DNA of 64,000 bases. Origin: Triticum aestivum (lineage: Eukaryota > Streptophyta > Magnoliopsida > Poales > Poaceae). Location of the stretch: the NCBI RefSeq assembly GCF_018294505.1, contig NC_057807.1:169288883-169352882 (forward strand), given 5' to 3'. Both the position numbers and the translations under genes were made by a program. Of this stretch, positions 11,283 through 24,452 are shown piece by piece. Numbering within the stretch: position 1 is the first letter of the stretch; the number at the start of each line of letters is the position of its first letter. The notes below the pieces were generated by a model that did not search any database, had not been told where the DNA came from, and saw nothing but the letters and a program-made list of their open reading frames with translations.

Positions 11283-12522
11283 GCCGCAAGCCTCTGTAGC
11301 CACCAACAACCAATCGGGACCTTATTCCGGCACCCTGCCGGAGGGGGAATCCATCACCGGTGGCCATCTTCATCATCCTGACGCTCTCCATGACGACGAG
11401 GGAGTAGTTCACCCTCGGGGCTGAGGGTATGTACCAGTAGCTATGTGTTTGATCTCTCTTTCTCGTGTTCTTGATATGGCACGATCTTGATGTACTGCGA
11501 GCTTTGCTATTATAGTTGGATCTTATGATGCTTCTCCCCCTCTACCTTCTTGTAATGGATTGAGTTTCACTTTGAAGTTATCTTATCGGATTGAGTCTTT
11601 AATGATTTGAGAACACTTGATGTATGTCTTGCATGTGCTTATCTATGGTGACAATGGGATATTCACGTGATACACTTGATGTATGTTTTGGTGATCCACT
11701 TGCAGGTTCTGTGACCTTGTGAACTTATGCATAGCAGTTGGCACACGTTTTCGTCTTGACTCTCTGGTAGAAACTTTGGGGCACTCTATGAAGTTCTTTG
11801 TGTTGGTTTGAAAAGATGAATCTGAGATTGTGTGATGCATATCGTATAATCATACCCGCGGATACTTGTGGTGATATTGGAGTATCTAGGTGACATTAGG
11901 GTTTTGGTTGATGTGTGCCTTAAGGTGTTAGTTTACTATGAACTCTAGGGCTGTTTGTGACACTTATAGGAATAGCCCAATGGATTGATCAGAAAGAATT
12001 ACTTTGAGGTGGTTTCGTACCCTACAATAATCTCTTCGTTTGTTCCCCGCTATTAGTGATTTTGGAGTGCCTCTTTGTTGCATGTTAAGCGATTGTTATA
12101 TGATCTAATTATGTTATCATTGTTGAGAGAACTTGCACTAGTGAAATTATGAACCCTAGGCCTTATTTTGAAGCATTGCAATACCGTTTTCACTCACTTT
12201 TACCACTAGTTACCTTGCTGTTTTTATATTTTCAGATTACAAAAACCTATATCTACCATCCATATTGCACTTGTATCACCATCTTTTCACTGAACTAGTG
12301 CACCTATACAATTTACCATTGTATTGGTTGTTTTGGGGACACAAGAGACTCTTTGTTATTTGGTTGCAGGGCTGTTTGAGAGAGACCATCTTCATCCTAC
12401 GCCTCCCACGGATTGATAAACCATAGGTCATCCACTTGAGGGAAATTTGCTACTGTCCAACAAACCTCTGCACTTGGAGGCCCAACAACATCTACAAGAA
12501 GAAGGTTACATAGTAGACATCA
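11283..12522 (+). repeat. 5' LTR of Athila-type element, left end missing
   Basis: Aligns with 17297-18653 of the 3' LTR, from agcc(t)ctgtagccacc to the end ..tagtagacatca. The promoter part of the LTR, with its TATA region, is deleted, so this copy could not drive transcription. The matching 3' LTR has an extra duplicated segment that this copy lacks. Confidence 0.8.
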
Positions 12523-15500
12523 AGCTCTTTTCTAGGGCCATTGCCGGGGAGGTGAGTGCTTGAAGGTATATCATTAGATCTTGCATTCAGATCTTTTAGT
12601 TTCTTGTTTTATCACTAGTTTAGTCTATAAAAGAAAACTACAAAAAAATGGAGTTGAGGTTGCCTCATATGCTTCATCTTTTTAATGTCTTTCGTGAAAT
12701 AAGATTCCGATAATTGTGCTCAATTGCTAGAGGAAGAATGCAATAAAATGTTTGGCATAAAATATTTGAATGATGTGCGTGATTGCAATGTTGTTAGTAA
12801 GAATTCTTTAAATATCCATGATGCTAATGATATGCAAAGCTACAAGCTTGGGGATGCTATGTTTGATGAATATGATACTTTTATTCCCCCAAGTTTTGAT
12901 GAGAATATTTATTATGATAAAAGCATGCCTCCTATTTATGATGATTATATTGATGAAAGTGGGGTTGGAAGAGTGTCAACTTTAGGAAGTAATAGTAAAT
13001 TTTCTATGCTTGTGGATCATGAAAATAATGCTTTACGTGATAGTTATATTGTTAAATTCATTCATAATACCACTTAAATTTATTATGAAGGAGGAATATA
13101 TGCTTGTGGGATTTGCAATAATATCAATTTTCCTCTCTATGTGTTGAAAATCTTGAAGTTATGCTTGTTTTGCCTTCCTATGCTAGTTCATTCTTGCTCC
13201 CATAAATTGTTTTCTCACAAAATCCCTATGCATAGGAAGTGGGTTAGACTTAAATGTGTTAGTCATATGCTTCATGATGCTCCCATTATGTTTCAATTCT
13301 TATCTTTTATGTGAGGATCATTGAAATCATTATGCCTAGCTAAAATGCATTAAAGAAAAGCGCTTGTTAGGAGACAACCCAATATTTACCCCTACTGTTT
13401 TTGTGTGTTCACATGATTATCTTACTGTAGTAATCATGTTTTATAGCTTTTGTTTCAATAAAGTGCCAAGTAAAGCCTTTGGGATAGTGTGGATGATAGT
13501 TGACTTGATTCTGTGCAAAAACATATACTTTTGCGCTCAGTCCAGAAAATTTGAAAATTCACTGGAACGTGCTTTTGATCTGAATTTTTTTGGACATGAT
13601 TGATATACAAATTTCCTAGATTTTCCTAATTTCTCAGAAGTTTTGGAGTTATAGAAGTATGGAAAGTTTCCAGATTACTACAGACAGTTCTGTTTTTGAC
13701 AGATTCTGTTTTCTATGTGTTGTTTGCTTATTTTGATGAATCTATGAGTAGTATAGGAGGGTATGAACCATGTAGAAGTTGGAATACATTATACACAAAT
13801 ATGGATTTAGAATGAGTTCACAACAGTACCTAAGTGGTGATTTATTTTCTTATACTAACGGAGCTCATAAGATTTTCTGTTGAGTTTTGTGTTGTGAAGT
13901 TTTCAAGTTTTGGGTAAAGATTCGATGGAATATGGAATAAGGAGTGGCAAGAGCCTAATATTGTGGATGCCCAAGGTACCCCAAGGTAATATTCAAGGAC
14001 AACCAAGAGCCTAAGCTTGGGGATGCCCCGGATGGCATCCCCTCATTCGTCTTCGTTCATCGGTAACTTTACTTGAGGCTATATTTTTATTCACCACATG
14101 ATATGTGTTTTGATTGGAGAGTCATTTTATTTTGTTTATTTTTACTTGCTGTTATTCATAAACATGTTTTATATCTTTTAGTTCAATAAAAAAGTCAAGT
14201 ATAGCCTTTACCATGCTTATTTTACAAGTCTATACGTTACTGTTTCAAAAACAAAAAGTTTGCTATTAGGTTTTGAATATTGGTGAATATTAAGAACATT
14301 ATAAAATCTTGAAATTTTTACACAATGAGTAACAAATTTTTTTTGTATTTTTTCAGAATTTTTAGAGTTAGGAAAGTATGATTCCTCCTTCATTCTTTAC
14401 AGACTGTTCTGTTTAGACAGATTGCTGTTATGTTTGCATTGTTTGCATATGTTTACCTGTTTAATGATTCTATTTGAGGATAGGAGTACTAAATATGCAG
14501 AGGCATTTAGTAGGCAATATCAAATAATAATTTTAGTGATTTTCTACAGTAGAGAATGATAAGGTTTTGCATTGATTTATACTAACTTATCTCATGAGTT
14601 CTTGTTGAGTTTTGTGTGCATGAAGTTTTAAGAACTAGGGAAACCGCGATATGAAAGGAATTAAGGAGACACAAAAGGTCAATCTGGGAGATTCCCAAGG
14701 CATCCCTAGTTAATATTTAAAGAAGTCTCAAGCATCTAAGCTTGGGGATGCCCCGGTAGGCATCCCACCTTTCTTCTTCAACAAGGATTGGTTAGTTTTG
14801 GTTGAACCTATGTTTTTGCATCTTCACATGATATGTGATATCCTTGCAATGTCATTTTATTTTATTTTTCTTGCTGTTTTAATACTATCCCAAGATCTTA
14901 AATTATTAAATGTTAGAGAGTCTTCACATATTTGCACCATTATTCGACTACTCATTGATCTTCACTTATATCTTCTGGAGTAGTTTGTCGTTTGCTCTGG
15001 TGCTTCACTTATATCTTTTAGAGAACAGCGGTGTTTTTATTTTGAAGAAATAAATGAACTCTCATGCTTCACTTCTATTATTTTGACAGTCTTAAACAGC
15101 ATGGTAATTTTCTTAGGTTATGAATTTAGTCCTAATATGATGGGCATCCAAGAGGGATATAATAAAAACTTTCATATAAAGTGCATTGAATACTATGAGA
15201 AGTTTGATTCCTTATGATTGTTTTGAGATATGAGGATGGTGATATTAGAGTCATGCTAGTGAGTAATTGTGGGTTGTAGAAATACTTGTGTTAAAGTTTG
15301 TGATTCCCATAGCATGCACGTATGGTGAACCGTTATGTGATGAAGTCGGAGCATGATTTATTTATTGATTGTCTTCCTTATGAGTGGCAGTCGGGGACGA
15401 GCGATGATCTTTTCCTACCAATCTATCCCCCTAGGAGCATGCGCGTAGTACTTCTTTTCGATAACTAATAGATTTTTGCAATAAGTATGTGAGTTCTTTA

Positions 15501-16867
15501 TGACTAATGTTCAGTCCATGGATTATACACACTCTCACCCTTCCACCATTGCTAGCCTCTCTAGTACCGCGCATCTTTCGCCGGTCCATACACCCACCAT
15601 ATACCTTCCTCAAAACATCCACCATACCTACCTATTATATCATTTCCATAGCTATTACAGGATATATTGCCATGCAACTTTCCACAGTTCCGTTTATTAT
15701 GACACGCTTCATCATTGTCATATTGCTTTGCATGATCATGTAGTTGACATCGTATTTGTGGCAAAGCCACCATACATAATTATTTCATACATGTCACTCT
15801 TGATTCCTTGCACATCCCGGTACACCGCCGAAGGCATTCATATAGAGTCATATTTTGTTCTAAGTATCGAGTTGTAATTCTTGAGTTGTAAGTAAATAAA
15901 AGTGTGACGATCTTTATTATTAGAGCATTGTCCTAGTGAGGAAAGGATGATGGAGACTATGATTCCCCCACAAGTCGGGATGAGACTTCGGACGAAAAAT
16001 ATAAAATATAAAAAAATATATAAAAAAAGAGGCCAAAAAAACAGAGAAGGCCCAAAAAAACAAACAATAATGAGATAAGAAGAGAGAAGGGGAAATGCTA
16101 CTATCCTTTTACCACACTTGTGCTTGAAAGTAACACCATGATCTTCATGATAGTCTCTTATGTTTTCACTTTCATATACTAGTGGGAAATTTTCATTATA
16201 GAACTTGGCTTGTATATTCCAATGATGGGCTTCCTCAAATTGCCCTAGGTCTTCTTGAGCAAGCGAGTTGGATGCACACTCACTTAGTTTCTCTTTGAGA
16301 TTTCATAAACTTATAGCTCTAGTGCATCCGTTGCATGGCAATCCCTACTCACTCACATTGATATCTATTGATGGGCATCTCCATAGCCCGTTGATACGCC
16401 TAGTTGATGTGAAACTATCTCCTTCTTTTTGTCTTCTCCACAACCACCATATTCTATTCCACCTATAGTGCTACATCCATGGCTCACTCTCATGTATTGC
16501 GTGAAAGTTGAAAATGTTTGAGAACATAAAAATTATGAAACAATTGCTTGGCTTGTCATCAGGGTTGTGCATGATATAATACTTTGCATCATGAAGATGG
16601 AGCATAGCCAGTCTATATGATTTTGTAGGGATAGCTTCCTTTGGCCATGTTATTTTGAGAAGACATGATTGCTTTATTAGTATGCTTGAAGTATTATTGT
16701 TTTTATGTCAATATTAAACTTTTGTTTTGAATCTTATGGATCTGAATATTCTTGCCACAATAGAGAAGATTACATTGATAAATATGTTAGGTAGCCTTCC
16801 ACATCAAATTTTTTGTTTTTACCATTTACCTACTCGAGGACGAGCGGGAATTAAGCTTGAGGATGCT
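12523..16867 (+). other. Internal domain of the Athila-type element, largely non-coding
   Basis: Begins with a primer-site region (tctagggccattgccgggg, 12532-12550) and ends in a purine-rich gcttgaggatgct just before the 3' LTR. Two diverged direct copies of about 0.73 kb occur (13433- and 14163-). Each starts with catgttttatagctttt/..atctttt followed by ttcaataaa and contains the phrase cttggggatgcccc. From 15780 to 16867 it is homologous to 25630-26711. No reverse transcriptase, integrase or protease motif is seen in any frame. Confidence 0.7.
12724..13077 (+). CDS. Short open frame in Athila-type internal domain, function unknown
   Basis: 117 codons. The product is acidic, with many Asp, Asn, Tyr and Ser residues, and contains DEYDTFIPPSFDENIYYDKS and a C-terminal FIHNTT. 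There is no recognisable domain, signal peptide or membrane segment. Its place just after the primer site suggests the remains of a gag-like ORF of the parent Athila-type element; that is inference. The upstream context has frame-breaking sequence, so the true start may be lost. It may be translated from the element RNA or be a chance remnant. Confidence 0.35.
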   Translation: MLEEECNKMFGIKYLNDVRDCNVVSKNSLNIHDANDMQSYKLGDAMFDEYDTFIPPSFDENIYYDKSMPPIYDDYIDESGVGRVSTLGSNSKFSMLVDHENNALRDSYIVKFIHNTT

Positions 16868-18653
16868 TGATACGTCTCCAACGTATCTATATTTTTTTAT
16901 TTTTCCATGGTATTATATTATATACCTTGGATGTTTTATCTGCATTTATCTGCTATTTTATATGATTTTTGGGACTAACCTATTAACCTAGAGCCCAGTG
17001 CCAGTTTTTGTTTTTCCTTGTTTTTTAGTTTTACAGAAAAAGAATACCAAACGGAGTCCAAATGACCTAGAAATTTATGGAGATTATTTTGGGACCAAAA
17101 GAAGCCCACGGAGCATCGGAGATGACCGAAAGAGTCACGAGGCCACTAGAGGGTGGAGGGCGCGCCCTACCCCCTGGGCGTGCCCCCTACCTCATGGCTG
17201 CCTCGTGGACCCCCTGACTTGTTCTCGACACCAAAACATCTTATATATCCCTAAACTTCTAGAACAGAACCTAGATCGGGAGTTCCGCCGCCACAATCCT
17301 CTTTAGCCACCAAAAACCAATCGAGACCCTGTTCTGGCACCCTGCCGGAGGGGAAATCCATCACCGGTGGACATCTTTATCATCCCGGCACTCTCCATGA
17401 CGAGGAGGGAGTAGTTCAACCTCGGGGCTGAGGGTATGTACTAGTAGCTATGTGTTTGATCTCTCTTTCTCTTGTTCTTGATATGGCACGATCTTGATGT
17501 ACTGTGAGCTTTGCTATTATGGTTTGATCGTATGATGCTTTTCCCCCTCTACCTTCTTGTAACGGATTGAGTTTTCACTTTGAAGTCATCTTATCGGATT
17601 GAGTCTTTAAGGATTTGAGAACACTTGATGTATGTCTTGCATGTGCTTATCTATGGTGACAATGGGATATTCATGTGATACACTTGATGTATGTTTTGGT
17701 GATCAACTTGCGGATTCTGTGACATTGTGAACTTATGCATAGGGGTTGACACACGTTTTCATCTTGACTCTCCGATAGAAACTTTGGGGCACTCTATGAA
17801 GTTTTTTGTGTTGGTTTGAATAGATGAATCTGAGATTGTGTGATGCATATCGTATAATCATACCAGTGGATACTTGTGGTGACACTGGAGTATCTAGGTG
17901 ACATTATGGTTTTGGTTGATGTGTGTATTAAGGTGTTACTTTACTACGAACTCTAGGGTTGTTTGTGACACTTATAGGAATAGCCCAATGGATAGATTGG
18001 AAAGAATAACTTTCAGGTGGTTTCATACCCTACAATAATCTCTTCGTTTGTTCCCCGCTATTAGTGAATTTGGAGTGAATCTTTGTTGCATGTTGAGGGA
18101 TTGTTATATGATCTAATTATGTTATCACTGTTGAGAGAACTTGCACTAGTGAAATTATGAACCCTAGGCCTTGTTTCGAAGCATTGCAATACCGTTTCCG
18201 CTCACTTTTACCACTAGTTACCTTGATGTTTTTATATTTTCAGATTACAAAAACCTATATCTACCATCCATATTGCACTTGTATCACCATGTATTCGCCG
18301 AACTAGTGCACCTATACAATTTACCATTGTATTGGGTGTGTTGGGGACACAAGAGACTATTTGTTATTTGGTTGCAAGGTTGTTTGAGAGAGACCATCTT
18401 CATCCTACATCTCCCACAGATTGATAAACCTTAGGTCATCCCCTTGAGGGAAATTTGCTACTGTGCTACAAACCTTAGGTCATCCCCTTGAGGTGGGCCT
18501 ATCTGTTTGAGAGAGACCATCTTCATCCTACGCCTCCCATAGATTGATAAACCTTAGGTCATCCCCTTGAGGGAAATTTGCTACTGTCCTACAAACCTCT
18601 GCACTTGGAGGCCCAACAACGTCTACAAGAAGAAGGTTGCGTAGTAGACATCA
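16868..18653 (+). repeat. 3' LTR of the Athila-type element, with internal duplication
   Basis: 1786 bp, TGATACG..GACATCA. It contains a tandem-like duplication of about 120 bp near its end: tgtttgagagagaccatc.. to ..gaaatttgctactgt occurs at 18383-18464 and again at 18504-18587. A TATA-like ttatatatcc occurs near 17240. Confidence 0.8.
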
Positions 18654-20795
18654 GAGGTCCCCGCCGGCTTACGTCCTAAGCACTCCGGGGTCTTGGGCCC
18701 ATCTCCCGTTGCACTCCGAGTCGTTGTGAGTAGGGCGGACTCAGGCTCCACCTATGTCATGGATGGTGCTGGCCCAGCCGCAATGCTGAACTGGACGTCT
18801 GACAAAGCTTCGACTGGTACTATGGCGCCGAGTGCCCATATCTATTCCCGTGTTGTGGTTAGTGCGTATAGGCCAGTGTGTTGTGGTTAGTGCGTATATA
18901 CCAGTGGCCAACTCAGAACAAATACCCAAACCCATAGTGTATTAGGAGCTCGCGGAGACAAGCAAAGACTCACGATAATGTGACCCCGTTGCCCTGTCTC
19001 GAGGAAATAGGAAAAGGCCCAGGCCCAACCCTCTCTCTCTAGGGCGGTCTACCTGCCCGACCGTGCTCATAATTATCTCGCAGGTGCTCTCCAGGCCCGA
19101 CCGACTTCCACATCTACTCGCGGGTGTGCCTTAGGGATGACTCGACTAACCAGAGACTGTCGGGAACTTAGGTCCACCTCTAACGGGATGGTACCGCATG
19201 TCCCTTCAGTCCCGTAGTAACAACACACGTGGGCTACAGGTAAAGGCAATTATGTGTCAACTACGGTCTCAGGGTCTACCAGAGAGAAGAGGGGGAAGAA
19301 ATAGTAAATACAAAGCACACAGATGCATCAATAGGCATGACATAATGAAACGCGGTGCTAGGGGTGCTCTAACGCAGTGCTAGGTAATACCGGCGAAGGG
19401 GGAAAACAACTGGGAAAGTATTCCCGGTGTTAGGTATTTTTGGACAGACGGAATGGAGGGGGATGGTTCCACGTTCGCTATGCTAGGGGCACGTGACAGA
19501 TGAACGGAGAGCGTATTCGGAATTGTCTCGTTTTTCTGAGCAACTTTCATGTACAAGGTATTTTCATTTGACTTACGGGTTATTTTAAATTAATTTTCAA
19601 AGTTTTATTCAAATTTCTAGAATTACCTGATTTAATTTAATTCAAAAACAGGATTATGACGTCAGCTTGACCTCAGCAGTCAACAGAGCATTGACTAGTC
19701 AAACTGACGACCGGGACCCACTGTCATTGTCACAACAGCTAATCTAACAATTTAATTAGACTAATTATGCAATTAGGTTAATTAAACAGAGTTAAATAGG
19801 TTAATTAATTATTTAGTTAATTAATTATTATTTTATTCATTTTTTTTATTTATGTTTCTATATATATATATTTTTAAATTCCGTTTATAACCAGGGGTTG
19901 GGCCCCACTGGTCAGTGGGCCAAAGGAATTAGCGGGGCGGGCGGTTACGGGTGCATGGGGCGTGTGAGCGCCCACGCGGTCCCGTGCGGGCGGTGGAGAA
20001 GGGCGGGGTAGACCACCTGGGCGGCGCCGCGGAGCAGTGTGCTGGAGTGGTGTGGTGGTCGCCGGGGAGGGAGGCCGGGCGTGGTGGGTAGGCGCCGGAG
20101 GCGACGGCGGCCAGAGATGGCCACTAGGTAGGGGGCGAGCGAAGGTGAGCAGGCGGCGCGGCTGTGGGCTGCGGGGCAGCAGCCGTAGCTGCTAGAAGGG
20201 GAAGGCGCGTGGTCGGGGCGAAGCGGACGCGAGGCCGGCGTGGCGCAGGTCACGGCCAGAGGAGGCGTCGGCCGCGTTGGGTGGTAATGGGCGCGACCCG
20301 GCGTGGCTGAGTGCGTGCACGTCCGTGGTCCAAGGGCGGAGAGCGCGGCTCGGCCGTGGTGACCGGACGGAGAAGGGGGGCGAGATTGAGAGGAGGGTTC
20401 CTCACCCATGCTGCAGGGGAATGGGTTGCATGGCTCACAGAAGCGGTGCGAGGAGGGGACAAGGACGCGGTCCGGTGAGGGGGGCTCCGAGCAGCGGCGG
20501 CGTTGGGGCCGAGCCCTAATTACAAATCGGGGGCGGAGTGGACGGGGCGGCGCACGGACGGGCGTCGGGGGTGACTCAGGGGTGAGGTGAGGCAGCGATG
20601 GCGAGGTCCAGCGTCGGTGATGAGAGGCAGAGACGGCGAGCAGCAACGTGGCGCTGATCCCCCGATCTAGATCGGGGGAGGCAGAGGAGTGGCGAGGGAG
20701 TGGGGCGAGTGGGACGGGGATCGTGGGGTTTGTGGGGTGGATTAGGTCACGGCAAGGGGGTTATAGGTGGGGGTAAACTAGGCCGGCTGGTGGGG
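18654..20795 (-). repeat. 3' LTR of LARD B, piece 1
   Basis: Matches 48190-51540 of the right LTR, starting at ggtcccc/tgccggyttac. The right LTR has two extra blocks here: about 0.6 kb with repeated gaatcaccctcg (48760-49370), and a 626 bp foldback insertion (49742-50367). Contains the GC-rich block 19925-20700 and a TATA-like CCTATAA on the minus strand (20760-20767). Confidence 0.8.
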
Positions 20796-21267
20796 TGAGG
20801 GAGTCCTGGACTAAGGGTCCTCGGGCGTCCAGTCTATTTGATATGGGCCACACTGATGGGCCGTGAAGATAAAGGAAGAAGACCACCTCCCGTGTCCGGA
20901 TGGGACTCCTATATGCGTGAACGGCAAGACTAGTGTCCAGATATTCTATTTCCTTTCCCTGTAAACCGACTCTATACAACCCTAGGGCCCTCCGGTGTTT
21001 ATATGAGCCGGAAGGTTTAGTCCGTAGAGGGGATCATAATATTCATAGGCTAGACAAGCTAGGATTTAGCAATTACGATCTCGAGGTAGATTAACTCTTG
21101 TAACCCCTATACTCATCAAATACAATCAAGAAGGACGTCGGGTTTTACCTCCTCTAAGAGGGCCCGAACCTAGGTAAACATTGCGTCCCTTTGTCCATTG
21201 TTACCATTGATCCTCAGACGCACAGCTTGGGCACCCTACCCTAGATCTGCCGGTTTTGACACCGACA
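20796..21267 (+). repeat. 5' LTR of Fatima-like element
   Basis: 472 bp, TGAGGGAGTC..ACCGACA. A TATA-like tttatatgag lies at 20998-21007; the 3' LTR has the better tctatataaacc. It is followed directly by the primer site. Confidence 0.85.
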
Positions 21268-21287
21268 TTGGTGCTTTCATTGAGAGC
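21268..21287 (+). promoter_or_regulatory. Primer binding site, Fatima-like element
   Basis: ttggtgctttcattgagagc directly after the LTR end. The inverted fragment has the same sequence on the minus strand (about 25127-25146). The cognate tRNA was not identified. Confidence 0.6.
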
Positions 21288-21329
21288 TCTGCTGCATTGT
21301 CAACAGAAGGATTGTTGGCGCGCCTCTTC

Positions 21330-23696
21330 ATCAATGATGATGCTATGTACAGGGAGACTTTTCTCCCCGGACAGGTCTTTGTGTACGGAGGCTTCGTCCT
21401 ACGCGCCGACTCGACCAACCACCTTGAGCAGGTCAACTATCACGCCCCCGGTCACCAGATCAGGTTTGGGAACTTGAATTACGTCGCTGATATCCGAGGA
21501 GATCTGATCTTCGAGGGGTTCGCGGCCCCAACTGCCGCTCCCTACCCTAATGAAGAAGGCCCTTCGGATCCGCTATCAGATCCCGTCGAGGGGTCAATGT
21601 TCACACCTGCCTCGGCCTTTGATCTGGGGTAGATCGTGTCATCTGAAGACGAGAGGATCGGCCCCGCCGGACTCTCTCCTATCATGGAGCTCTGAATCGG
21701 AGACCTAGATGCGATCGCACCGCTGGTAAAACTGGAGTCAAACGGGATTCTCCCAGTCATTGGAGAGTCAGACTCGCCTCTGGATGATAACTCCGAACTG
21801 TCGAGGTCTGCATCCATCGGGCCCGATCAAGTGCCCGGCCTCGCACATCCGAAGACCCCTATCCAACTTTTGCTTTTAGACGAAGCACTGGGCTTAATAC
21901 AATCTCTTGCCTTTACGGAAGCCTTGCCTCCAAACTACACCAAGCACAGGCTGGGGGCTGAGATCAGGGAATTTCAGACCCCACCACCACCCACTTAATA
22001 GCCACTATCTAGGATTTAACCGACATGCTAGAGTACGCCTCTAAAGACATCGACGGCATGGGCGATGATGTCGACACCGAACAAAGACAAAACCCGCCTA
22101 TCACTGGGCGCTGGACGACCGCTTCTACCTACGATGTACACTCCTGAGAAGAAGGATGATGATGGCATCCAAGATCCAGGTAAGGACAAGCCCGTCTATG
22201 AACCACCAAAGTGTCAGCGTCAGCGGCGCTGATCACAATCGCGTCGGGCAAAAGGATAGTCATATCGACACTAGAGATAATGACACTCTGAATAACGCCG
22301 AAGACCGTGACCACCCCGTCGATCCTATGTCCGAACAAGATGAGAGGGAGGAGGGTCAGTACAGCCCCAAACACGCTGATCACGAGGACTTGGAGGACAA
22401 CAGATACCTACCTGCCTCCGAAGAGGATGTGAGCCTCGATGATGAAGATTTCATCGTCCGAGAGGAACCCCTCGAACAAGAACGCTTCGAGCGACAACTC
22501 ATCACCACCGCGAGGAGCCTGAAAAAGAAACAACAACAACTTTAAGCTGAACAGGACACGCTCAACGATAGATGGACCAAGGTCCTAGCCGTCGAAGAAT
22601 AAAACCTTGAGCGACCAGTAAAGAGTTACCCCAAGCGCAGGCTACTGCCACAATTTGACAACGAAGCCCTTGAGGCAATTCCGTCAAAATACAATTATGC
22701 TGATCAATCAGACCGACCACCACATGGATGGTAACGGCTCATCATGCCGAACACCAGCCCGCACCACCTCGCCGTATAGGCAAGGAGACAGCGGCGCCAT
22801 ACTACACTTATGACTTATGTTAGGACCTGGCCAATAAAGCCGACCATACTAGATCAATCTACGGATCCAGAGGACGTGCTCCGACACGAGACGACGGCCA
22901 GCAAACCTGTCACGACGAACATCATCAAGTTTGAGGTCAGCACTGAACACATATGTCATCCAAACTCCGTCTCTATGTAGCCAGGTATAGAGGTGCCGCA
23001 CACCCTATGTGCTTTACTGATGAAGTAATGCAACACCAGTTTCCGAAAGGGTTGAAACCCATGAACATCGAGCAGTACGATGGAACAACAGACCCTGCCA
23101 TATGGATTGAGGATTTTCTTCTCCACATTCACATGGCCCGCGGAGATGACCTCCACACCATTAAATACCTTCCCCTGAAGTTGAAGAGACTAGCACGACA
23201 CTGGATGAATAGCCTCCCAGAGAACTCCATTAGGAGCTAGGAGGATTTAGAAGGTGCTTTGCGGGCCAACTTTTAGGGCACCTATGTCCGGCCACCGGAC
23301 ACCGATGACCTAAGTCACATAGTCCAGCAGCCCGGAGAGTCAGCTCACAAAGTTTGGAATCGGTTCCTCATTAAAAAGAACCAAATCATGGACTTTCCAG
23401 ACGCCGAAGCTTTAGTGGCCTTAAAACACAGCGTCCATGATGAATGGCTCGCCCGACACCTCAGGCAGGAAAAGCCGAAAGCCATGGAAGCCCTTACAAC
23501 ACTTATGATCCGCTTCTGCGCGGGTGAAGATAGATGGCTAGCTCGTAGAAGCAACAGTTCCAGCGACCCCGGCACCTCCGAGGCCTGGGACGACAATGGC
23601 AGGCCACACCACAATAAAAACAAGTGCCAGAATAATAACGACGACATAGAAGACATGGCAGTAAACGCCGGGTTCAGTGGTTCTAAACCCGGTTAG
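21330..23696 (+). pseudogene. Fatima-like gag, multiply broken
   Basis: Pieces of one gag spread over several frames: 21330-21632 (ending in a TAG), 22156-22545 (acidic and Gln-rich), 22953-23240 and 23388-23696. The 22953 piece carries the gag core, with YDGTTDPAIWIEDFLLHIH and a LKRLARHWMNSLPE segment. The 23388 piece is the downstream gag half. TAG and TAA codons replace expected codons at 21632, 22543, 23238 and 23272, and at least one frameshift separates the pieces. No zinc knuckle is intact. The homology to 24740-25102 (minus strand) shows that the N-terminal segment belongs to the family. Confidence 0.75.
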
Positions 23697-23936
23697 TGGA
23701 AGAAACCTTATAAGGGAAACAGGGATGGTCCATCCAATTTGGACAAAATCCTCTAGAGGCCTCCTCAGATTCATGGCACCCCCGATAAGCCTGCCAATCA
23801 CACCAATAGAAATTGCTCGGTTTTCAAAGAGGCCGGTAAGTTAAATACCAAACATAAGGGGAAGGGACCTCTAAGCGAGGATGATGACGAGCCCCGCCAG
23901 TCAAACACCGGGGGCCAGAAGCAATTTCCCCCTGAT

Positions 23937-24452
23937 GTGAAAACAGTGAACATGATCTACGTCACTCACATCCCCAAGAGGGATCTCAAGCACGCACTAA
24001 GGGACGTTCATGTCGTAGAGCCTGTCGCCCCAAAATTCAGCCCATGGTTGGCCTGTCCGATCACCTTCAATCCTAGGGATCATCCAACCAGTATTCTCCA
24101 TGGGGGTTCAGCCGCCCTGGTACTCAATCCTATCATCGACGAATACCATCTCAGTAGAGTCCTTATGGACGGCGGTAGTAGTCTTAACTTGACCTATCAA
24201 GACACTGTCCGTAAAATGGGCATCGACCCGTCAAGAATCAAGCCTAGTAACACTACCTTTAAAGGAGTGATACCCGGCGTGGATGCCCATTGTACGGGCT
24301 CATTAACACTAGAAGTGGTATTCGACTTTCCATACAACTTCCGTAGCGAAGAACTGATCTTTGATATCATTCCTTTCTGTAGTGGCTATCACGTGTTGCT
24401 GGATGAAACACTTTCGCCTGTTTTCATGTGGTCCCACACTATGCTTATTTGA
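23937..24452 (+). pseudogene. Fatima-like aspartic protease region
   Basis: 171 codons open, with the retropepsin motif LMDGGSSLNLTYQDT and its catalytic Asp near 24170, preceded by PITFNPRDHPTSI and followed by GVIPGVDAHCTGSLTLEV. The frame closes at 24450. Downstream sequence still encodes the usual post-protease segment (MPGPRGVI, HTKEHTAALAAEV) to about 24600 before stops accumulate. No reverse transcriptase follows, because the element is interrupted. It would process the Gag-Pol polyprotein in an intact element. Confidence 0.8.

Larger units (their letters stand above)
11283..18653 (+). mobile_element. Non-autonomous Athila-type LTR retrotransposon (Sabrina/WHAM-like)
   Basis: Plus-strand element with a 3' LTR at 16868-18653 (TGATACGTCTCC..CATCA) and a 5' LTR cut at its left side (11283-12522). 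The internal domain of 4.35 kb has only one short open frame and no pol. The LTR start TGATACGTCTCCAACGTATC is shared with LTRs at 26712 and 59079. It lies in the 3' LTR of LARD B on its right side. The left side has lost the first ~430 bp of the LTR and the flanking LARD B sequence, so no target duplication can be read. The family name is from memory. Confidence 0.8.

Noticed and set aside
19945..20646. 233-codon minus-strand frame in the LARD B LTR
   Set aside because: The homologous region of the other LTR (50922-51371) keeps similar words in different frames, so indels have not been selected against; not a gene.
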